This document shows, one piece after another, positions 41,421 through 51,300 of a DNA stretch of 64,000 nucleotides. The notes under the pieces were generated by a model. It was not told where the DNA came from and searched no databases. It saw nothing but the letters and a program-made list of their open reading frames with translations. Position numbers and translations under genes: made by a program. How positions within the stretch are numbered: the stretch's first letter is position 1; the number at the start of each line of letters is the position of its first letter. The DNA is from Certhia americana (taxonomy: Eukaryota > Chordata > Aves > Passeriformes > Certhiidae). The stretch is from assembly GCA_018697195.1 (NCBI GenBank), contig CM031879.1, positions 40,079,715-40,143,714 on the forward strand. The letters are read 5' to 3'.

Positions 41421-41963
41421 AAGGTGGCAAAATGCTTTCATTCTCACAGTTACAGATGCCACAGAGATAATTACTGGATCTTATTGTTACAGAAAAAAGT
41501 TTGAAGGGCTCTCTTCAAAATCTGATTATGTTCTAAGAACGACCAAAGGTCAGGTAAATGCAAAAAAACATCTGAGAAAAAGATATGAAGTCATGTATAT
41601 GTAACACTTCGATATGAGGTTTGTTTCCTCAGAAACCAATATTAAAATATCCTTCTTATTAGTCTTCTTCTCAGTTTTTATACAACCCTTCATATTTTAG
41701 TTTGAAATGCATGTAAATTCATATCTCAGTTAATTCTGAGAGTTTTCTTGTAAATTTCATTAAGTTCATAACACAGTGCGGCTGCTCCGCTAAAATTGCA
41801 AAATCTCAAGATCAAATTCAGACTGAGTCCCCAAACATCTGGAAAAACAGCTAAACCATCTAGGAATCTGGCTTTTATACCAGCAAACCACATGCTAGAA
41901 TGCATTACATTATTACTGCTTACATTAAAAGTCCTCTGAAACTGCTAAGTATAACTAATAGTA

Positions 41964-41969
41964 TTTATT
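41964..41969 (-). terminator. candidate C12orf50 poly(A) signal
   Basis: AATAAA on the minus strand, about 315 bases past the proposed stop codon. It would end the C12orf50 transcript near 41945. This is an assignment by position only. Confidence 0.4.
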
Positions 41970-42283
41970 CGTATCAGGAATTGTGTCTGAAAACTTCTAT
42001 CAAATAAAATAGGGGAAGACTCTGCTTAGGGATTTTTTTTCCTCTGTGAACTATTACTAGAAGTCTATGGGGTGTAGAGCTGTAGTCTGTGAAAATAACT
42101 TCAACTGGCAAATTTTTATAGTAGATTAAACTTAGTGAATATAGATCTTTATATGTCACCATGCAGAGCATACTTTTAAGAATTTTTAACCAGTTTCGAA
42201 ACACTATAGTGTGTTTCCTTCCTGCACCTTCTTTTTGGAATTTGCAGTTTCTTCATCTTTGGATATTCCAGTTGATAATTTCC

Positions 42284-42346
42284 TTATTTCCCTTTAGATG
42301 TTTCTTTTTCTCCTTTTTTATTCACTTCCATGTCTTCTTTTTTCTG
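42284..42346 (-). CDS. C12orf50: C12orf50 terminal exon 12
   Basis: Encodes 20 Lys/Glu-rich residues (QKKEDMEVNKKGEK through SKGK) and a TAA stop. The acceptor is tctgttttgacag. Phase and total length fit, but I cannot confirm the human counterpart by eye. Confidence 0.6.
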   Translation of the reverse strand, partial: QKKEDMEVNKKGEKETSKGK

Positions 42347-45300
42347 CTGTCAAAACAGATATACACAAAATTCTGTGCATAATTTCTTAGAGTAAAACTA
42401 CATGCTCCTTCAGAAACATTTTAAGGAGTAAAATTTCAACATGAAATAAGAGACAGAGGTTCTAATCTCAGCTTTCAAGACAGCTGCAAAATGTACAGAT
42501 GGTCTTTATGGTATCTTGCAAACATTTTGCATCCTGAGTCCTTTCATGTATTCAGACCTCAACTGGTTATTCTTCAGCCATTGCTGAAGCTTCATAAACA
42601 ATCCAGCAGAGAAACAGATAGATCATACTCATATGGTCTACTGTGTTTGTCTGGTGCTAGAATCCAAAACCTGCCTTTTGTAGCACTTGCTTTGGAGTAC
42701 ACATTTTGCTTTCATATAACTATTATTATTTAAAAAAATTAGAAATCACAATTAGTTACTCAGGCAAAGGTGAGTGAACATGACTGAAAACAAATAAAAC
42801 TATTAACTGCTCTTCCAGCTACTCAGCATTGATCAGAATCTTGCAGGTTTTGAATGAGGAAGTTTTACAAGCACTTGTACATTTTCTAGATGGGCAGAGA
42901 CATGCCAATTCTCCTGAGAATGCTGAATTGTAACCATTTCTATCAGTTACCTGAGTGGTTATTTTAAATTTAGAGAATGGTTTTGCTTGTGGATTTCTTT
43001 TCCTCCAAGCTGGTGAATTAGAAGATCCTGAAGTATATTTGCCTGTAGGAAAAAAATACACATTGTTTCCTAATTTCAGCCACAATTTCAGGAAAGACTC
43101 CCTTAGTCTGACGTACAAATTAAATATTACATTGGCTGAAGTTTCAATGAATGTATCAGATGAGTCAGACATCGCCTCTGAAACACAAGCTAGTATTAAA
43201 GGCAGACACTTTCTGGAACTTTAAAGATAATTTGCACTGTTGTAGCATTTCCATGAGGTTCATGTGTCTTCCAAATGAGGAGATTCTGCTATTGAACCTT
43301 GGTTTTAGCAAAGGGAAGGTTCCTGGGCTGAAGACCTTCCCAAAGACATCAATAGCTGCTGGTTCATCCCTGCTTGTGAAAGCTCTATATACAAGGCTAT
43401 ATTATATTTATGTGTTAGACAGTAGATTGTGCCTCAGAATATACTGCCTAATCACAAACTATTTTCTAAAAAAATGGATAAAAAATTAATATCATTCATA
43501 TTCTTTTAAAATTCCATCTTAATGTGATTAATTAAATTATTAATTTCTTAATAATCCTCCAATTTTCAGTTTATACACAATGTGTAAATATTACCATAGT
43601 TTTCTGTTTGTGTCCAAAATCTCCTATTGGTGTCAGGCTGATTCTTTTGTTTGGAGCCTTTCTGACCATAGGACTCGGATACTGCTGGAAAGAAAGGCAG
43701 CAAAAATGTAAATGATTGTTCCTACAACAAAAATGCTGATTCACATTTTTTTCAAAAAGGTTCTATTCTTTTTTAAATTTAATAAAATGAATTCTTCACA
43801 TAAAGAATGTTCTCTCTATAATCTGTATACCACCTTGTTCATATTTAATGAAAGCAAACACTCAAAGAAAAAAGACACAACTATTTGTCTTCAAGACAAA
43901 GCACTAATGTTGGAATTTGTTTCACTTTACTTTATTCACCTTAAAGTAGGCATTACTCTGTCTGAAGGAGGTCCTTGTTACTAGAAACTAAGACAGGGAG
44001 GCCCCTCAAAATGGAGAATGAACCCAGCTTAAGAGAGATGACTGAAACTGAAAAGATGAAATAACTTTTTTAATTTCTGATAATTGAAATTATGTCAGCA
44101 CTAAATCTGCTGACAAAGAGACAAATGAAAAAAATTATCCAGTGAAATCATGGACACAGAAACTGAAAGTTCAAATAAAGCCCAAAAGATGTACTAGATT
44201 GGGTGAGGTTATATAAATTAGCAAGATAAAAATAAAGCAAAAGGTTTCAAACAAATAAATCTGAAGCAGATTGCCAGAAAAAAAGACGCAAGACTCAGAA
44301 TCCCACCTGTAAGTTTCTTGTCAAATTAATGACATAGCATGTACCATCAAGAAGACAGTAGAGTAAGATGAAGGAAAGTACCATCCTTTATAAACAGCAG
44401 AAAGAATAGATTTAGTCCTCTGTCCAACATAATTGATGTGAAAAAACTAAAACTAATGTTAAACACGAAGATTTACACTGCATTTAAGTTGATAATAGAA
44501 GTGTGAATAAGACCCAAACCCTTGTTTATTCAAGACAAAAAATAGTCCTAAATAATGAAAATAAATACAAATTCATAGCAATGAAAATTCCAGTGAAATC
44601 CCGGTTATGGAAATATATGCTGCAAAGCAAGGTCATTATTTCATACCCTACTGGGAATAATAAAGCTGAACAAGAAACATTTCTTGAGACACAACTGAAA
44701 TTCTATTGCAAAAAATACTGCTATAAGTAGTTCGAATAAAATAAGAGCTTAAAGGTGGAGTTTTCAAGGTTTATTAATTATTTGAAAAGACTAAGTCACA
44801 TAAGACATGCTGTAAAAAAGTGGGGATCGCTATGGGGATCACTATATTTGTGCACATCACCACTTCATTGCATCCATGAATTACTGCGGTAAAGATGGCT
44901 CAATTATAGTTCATGAATATTCTGTCTGACAAATTATAAAGCTTTATAAATCTTTACATTTCTGTCTCTGGATAGGGCCGAAATTTACTTGTGAAAATTA
45001 TGCTGGATCAAATTTACTCATGCCTGTATTTAGGCACAAATAACTTATTATTCACCTGCAGGGATCCAGTTGAATGCAGCACAATATAGACAGGCATTTT
45101 AAGAATTCTGTGTAGGCAGGAACCCACCTGCAGATCCATTGAATTTTGGTTTTGGAGTGACAGTCCGGTAGACTACATAAGCTGATCGTCGAGGTTCTGG
45201 AGAATTTAAATGGGTGTATCTTCCAGTTTCTCTCCCATACGAACTGGAAGAAGCAGTTTCATCAACCTTACTTTGACCCCTTTGCTGATAACTTGGTTTT

Positions 45301-48300
45301 CCTTTGGGGTCCGGCGTGTGAATTCCTAAAAGTGAAAATACAGCCAAAAAAGGTTGTCCTATGATTCAAAATTTCACATAGCACAGGCAACTGGAGACTG
45401 AACAAGATTAAAAAATGTTCTTCATAGATAGATCTGCCCAAGTATGGGCTGTCCATATTTGACGTAAGAATGGAAATTTACTAGATAGTGCTAAATAATC
45501 TCACAGTTTAGTAAACAGAAATGAACAAGCTGATGGTTTTTTCAAAATACCTTTCCCAGTTACTGTGTTAGCTGAATTTCTTCGCTCCTCAGAAATCCTC
45601 TTATTTTCCTTTACTTCCTTACAGTGGTGATTCTTTACCAGTTCAGTGTGGTTTGTTTCTGAGGGATTAAAATAACACATATTTACTTTTCTGGAAAGCA
45701 CAAAAAATGTACATAGTCAAAAATACTGTGGTGTTTTGAAAACATAATCTCCTACTCAATAAATAGGTCCCTTTGGGTGGAACATGGTTTCACACGTTAA
45801 TATTCCAGAAGTGTCATTCCCAGAAAGAAAGCAGAGGTGTCTATATTTCCTCTAGCAGAAGAAATCTTGAAGGCAAACTCAAAAAATTAAATGCAAAAAT
45901 CAGATCATCCTTTCTTTGTACTTCATAGGTGTAACTCAGGGACTCATAACTGAATCTGTTAGAGGATGCAAACTGGCTGAAAGAAGCAGAATTAAACCAT
46001 AATATACAACAACTGCTGTCATCTTGCAGAGAAAGAAATCACTCTGTTAATGGAAATTTCACCTCAGAATGGTATTACACAAAATATAAAATGTTCACCA
46101 CACTCAGAGAGGGACAAAAGTAATCTAAAAATTTGAAAATATATAATATTTAAGTACCTTTCACATTGGAATACTTTAATGTAATTGGTTCTTTTTCCCG
46201 AGGTAGTGCCTCAAATCTGTTCCCATCAACAAATGTATTCCTCTGCATCACAGAGCCACCACCTCCTGTAGAAAAAAAGTCTCACAAAGTTATGTATACT
46301 TGAGAGCGCCCTGAGAAAGGTGAACAATCCAAAGAGTCTACGTTTTAAATGGCATGTTTTTAGCTGAAGTGTGTAGAAACCAAATGGCTGGTTTAATAAG
46401 GCCCACAAAAATTAGAGAAAATAGTTAAATAGAACTGTTAAATAGTCTGTTAAAAGCTTTAAATACATATAATTGTGAACAGAGATTCAATTATTAAAAT
46501 GTGGCTCAGTGGTAGCTGTTTATACAGACATAAAGAATATCTAAAAAAGAAAGATTATTTTGTACATAAAGGTCACAGGAAAAGACATAGAATGTAAGCT
46601 ACATTTCTACTGTGCAATAGTTCTGGAGCTAGAAGACACACACCAGTTTGCTCCAAGCTAGAGCAAGAAGCCCTAGCATGGCATTGCATTATTTTGCATT
46701 GACAAACTAAGGGGACAAACAAAAATTATTACTATTTTTATAATTAATAAATATTTATGAAAAAAAGGATTGAATATCACTAAGTATTAAGTAAATTCAA
46801 GGAGAATGGAGCATTCTTCAACTTTAATGACATGATTCAATACTGAACTCCATTGGTCAAAACAGTGTGTCTTCATTAAGATAAATCAAGCTTATGCAGA
46901 GGGATCAGATCCTGTTATCCAAGTTGCCAGGATTGCAGCTTTGTTATTTTCCTGTAGGATAACTGAAAAATACAAAGCTTATTCATCTTAACTATGGATA
47001 GTCTCAAAGAAATGACAGTTTTTGAAAGCATTTTGACTTCAGATAGTCACAGAATCACGGTCAGAATATTCTGAGTTGGAAGGGACTCACATGGATCATT
47101 AAGTCCAGATCTTAAATGAATGGCCCATACAGGGACCAAACCCATGTCCTTGGCATTATTAGCATCAGGCTCTAACCAACTTGTCTGCATGTCTACACTT
47201 GCTTTTTCATAACTCCACTGAACCCTTTCTTTCTCAAAATCAACTGTAATCTGCATAAAGGACTTTTTTCCAGTGCAATCCTAAAATAAGCACAATATAT
47301 AACCATAAACAATGACATTTATTGTTATAATTAGTGGTTCACCATGAGAAAGACTGTCTAGAACATAAAGAACATATAATAATTCAAATGCAAAATGGGG
47401 AATTTTAATGCATGCATATTTAGTTTTTTAATTTACCACATGATGTTTAGCAATGAGAAGCTGATGCTACAATATATTACCTCCATTATCAAAGGATTTA
47501 TGATCTGTTTTGGGAATACTCTCTATTGATACTCTCCTTTCTGAACTCTCTTTTTCTTTTCTTGTATTATTAAATCTTGTAGGAATTGTGTTACCATCGC
47601 CTGGAAAGGCAACAGAAAGAATATTTAGCTGTGTGTAAGCACAGGTAATGGCACTGACATTCTCTTCCTCCCACCCCTATGAGCCATTGATTAGTTAAGT
47701 GCAATTTCTTTTAACCTCTCATTTCATAACCTTCTTTCTCTTTTATTAATTATTTGAAATCTGTCTAGCATAACTGATATCTGTCTTTCATGCTCTGTAA
47801 GAAAATATCATAATTCATAGACAAAAAAAGGACTATGGCTCTGAAGTAAAGACCCAGCTATAAACTACCTGCTTATTCATGAGTTTCTCACTACACAGGA
47901 ATTATATTTATCAATCCTATCTAATTGAAGTTATGGAATTTTCAGGATGCATATCATCATTGTACCCGAAACCTCAAAGAACTCAATAGAAAAACTGCTT
48001 TGGGGAAACATATTTATCTTTTTCTCTTAATGTATCTAATGATAAAAAAAGACACTTCTTAAAAGGTGTATTCACACATTTGTCACTGAGTCTCTCATCT
48101 ATAGACTAAATATATCTATGTATTTGTTAGAAATCATTTATCAAAACTATTTTAATAACAAATATTTCAAAATTAGAAATTAGAAGAGAATAATAAATGA
48201 AAACCCATAAGAACTGGGGTAAATGTTTATAAATTTGTATTCCTTTGACCTTAATTATGTTGGATAGTCCAGAACTCAAAACAAAATGTAACTCTTTTGT

Positions 48301-51300
48301 TCTATTTCACAAGACAATTGAAGGAGGTATTTAATCTAAATTTAGTTATAGAAGAGTTTGATTTAACTCTAGAGTTTGACATCAAGACACCCAAGATAGC
48401 CAGCAGAGATCATGGAGCACCTCTGGAAATGTGGCTCATCTCACCCTTTGGCACTGCCTGGTGATTCAATAAAAATGAAATTCATTTGAGTTACTTCTCT
48501 CTCCATTTTCACCTGAGAGCCTAGACGAGAAATTTAAACTACATTCCTATCCTTAGGATGGTTAAAATTAGACTACATACACCTTTATCATGAAATTATA
48601 TGAAATACCTATGTTGTGTATGTCAGGAAAGTACAGGTTGGGTTAACAGCCCATTTCTACCTTTTCCATCCACAACTGATGCAGGTCATTAGCACGAGTG
48701 TGATTATGGCAGAAAAGAATGAAGTGTTTTTGCAATTTGCTGACAAACACAAATATGCTTTTTGCAATATTTTACTTTTAATAAAATTAAAAAGTGAGAA
48801 GGAAGTGCAAACTATATAATAGCTTCTCCCTGTTACATCAATTTTAGAAGTAGTAAATACAGTCCAAAGAAATCAAAATACTTGCCTTTCTGCAAGTTTT
48901 GCTCAGTAGTTTCCAAGGGTAATAACTCATCTTGCCATGGTGAAGACACAGTTTTTGTTGACTGGTGTTTGTAAGGATTCTGAATCCCATAGTACTCTCC
49001 TACATATACCCCAAGAGGGAAAAAAAGAAAAAAAAAAAAAGCCCCAAAGTTTATTGTATTGGAAGCATTGCTTTTAAGGAAAGAATTATTAATTTCATAT
49101 TTACCAGATTTATAGCATATATCCCTTATTGCTCTTTCCTCTTCAATATCTATAACAGTCTTAGGCATCCAGTTAGAAACATCTGCAGAAAATATTTGTA
49201 AAAGATTACAAGATAACTATACAAAGATCTTTAATTATTCTTAATAATAAAATATGATAATGACTTTAATTTTTGCCATTGGTTATTTTTGGTTTTGACT
49301 GCAACCTGTGCTTCTGGACTGAAAAATGATTACTTAATATTAGGTATTTTTAAGTGTAATGGAATTGCAGTTAAAACACATTTTAATAAGCAACTGTTTG
49401 TTCATTTAAAAGTATTCCCAGAAACAAAGTGCCTCCTAAACTTGTAATTTCATCCCAAAATTTTGAAGAGTTTTTGATGGCCATTTGAATTAGATCACAG
49501 GAGGTAGAAAATACTGCCTTGCTAACATCTGGTGACTACCAGTTCCAACTTTCAAAGACTAGCTGAAACCTATTTTAAAAAAAAAACTTTTAAACAACTC
49601 TTTTCTAAAAATGTAATGATTATTATAAAAAATCAGTTGTGAAGTACATTGCAAGAGCTGAAAAAACCTGCTCAACTTGCTTATACAAGAAAAAAATCTG
49701 TTTACAGTTGTCTTCCTCATCCTCTTCATCATCCTCTTCATCGTCCTCTTCATCACTGAGGTTTATAATCAGTGGAGGGTGAATTGGTACAAAAACATTC
49801 TCTTGATTTCTGAGTGAGTCCTGACGATGGGCTGGATGCAGAATGCCTCCTTGGACATCCTGTTTCATTGGGATATCTGCAGACAAGAACATTAGATTTA
49901 CTTTGTTAGAAGGAAACTAAAGTACCACATCAATGCAGGCAGCAGGCATGCTTCTTAAAACATCATCAGGATTAGGTGTTATCTTGTGCAGAGGTTGGTG
50001 AGAAAGCACCTTCCAACTCCAGAAAATATGAAAAACACAGGTGCCAGCTCCTGTGAATGGACGTGGGCACTGCTGAATACAGACATTTGAAAAAAGGAAC
50101 ATTTTCATCACTGCACTATTTTAAAAAGTTGCAAACCTGCTGTATCAATCCCTACAGCATCCATTTTCAAGAATTTAGCAATGCTAAGCACAGGACTGCT
50201 TATTTTAAATGTGAGTACTTTTTTTATATCAAACTAAATCTCAACTCTCATTATTAGGTACAAAATGTAGATTTTCTGAGGCAATGTGAAGTTCACGAAA
50301 ATAATTTACACTTAATCAGAAAAAAAATCAGAAAATATATTATTTTCCAAAGGAATTTATCTCCACACATTATATTTTCAGCAAAATGGCTTTAGTACTG
50401 GGATAATACATTCCAAGAGCCAGAAAATACAATGGACTAAAAAGAAAAATTATGACAGATGGTGAGCCTACAGGTATTGTTCAAGCTGACTGATTTGCAA
50501 CCATAGCATTCTGAGCATTATATTAAAAATATTGAAGTTTGTATATTTTCAAGTCTACAAGAAAGTATGGTCATTTTTCTATTTTTCCAGTTGTTTTAAT
50601 TGTGCAGTTCTTGCTTGCCTATGAGCAACATGTATATCATCTTAAACCTTTTCTCGTAACATGACTGCAAATCAGATCTGTTGTGTCTCATAAAAGAGAT
50701 GTGTAAGATACAACATTAACCTGATGAAACCTTTTTCACTACTCAGAACAGGCTATTTTTAGCTCCAGGTAGAATAAGACAAATCAAACTTAAATTAGTT
50801 TAACAAGATTTTTAACTATAAGAACAACATAAAAAAAAAAAAAAAAGAAAAGGCAGGTTTATTGTGACACACACAGGCTTTGAATTTGTATGTATTTCAG
50901 TAAAAAGTAAAAGGGTTTGGTCTGTTTTCCAGCTGTGATTGTTGGACATTGCTCTTGCACAGGATACCCTTGCCCACAGTGTCTTTTGGGTACAGTCTCT
51001 GACTTGTACCTCAGCCAAAATTGTTCCTGTGCTGTGTAAGTGAGAGTTGAACTGAAGGCAGCATGGGCACTTGGAAAAACAGCACTCCAGGTCTTGCCTC
51101 GATCCTGTGTGCTTAGTTAGGCTCCACATGCCCAGATATGACAGGCTACATTTTTCTGGGGCAATTTCAGAAACACCAGGTTTCATGGTGACTTGCTCTC
51201 CTCACTCCTGCTTCTGACATCTGTCTTTCTTCTTTGCCCTGGACTCTTATCCTGTTTCTGGATTCCAGCTGTCTACTAGGACTTCTGGTAGTCAAGAACC

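Larger units (their letters stand above)
36331..41963. other. intergenic downstream of C12orf50
   Basis: AT-rich DNA apart from a CpG-enriched patch near 38.85 kb. It holds two weak CR1 tail remnants, listed separately. No exon chain was recognised. Confidence 0.55.

Noticed and set aside
1..42000. A hidden novel multi-gene system in the gene-poor left two thirds
   Set aside because: Both strands were scanned for exon chains, repeats and clustered ORFs. Only CR1 remnants, simple repeats and one CpG patch stand out. The human region beside C12orf50 is also a gene desert.
47046..47182. A functional tRNA-Ile gene
   Set aside because: The acceptor-stem 5' half is missing, the arms are mutated, and the sequence runs on into a CR1 tail. 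It is a SINE, not a gene.
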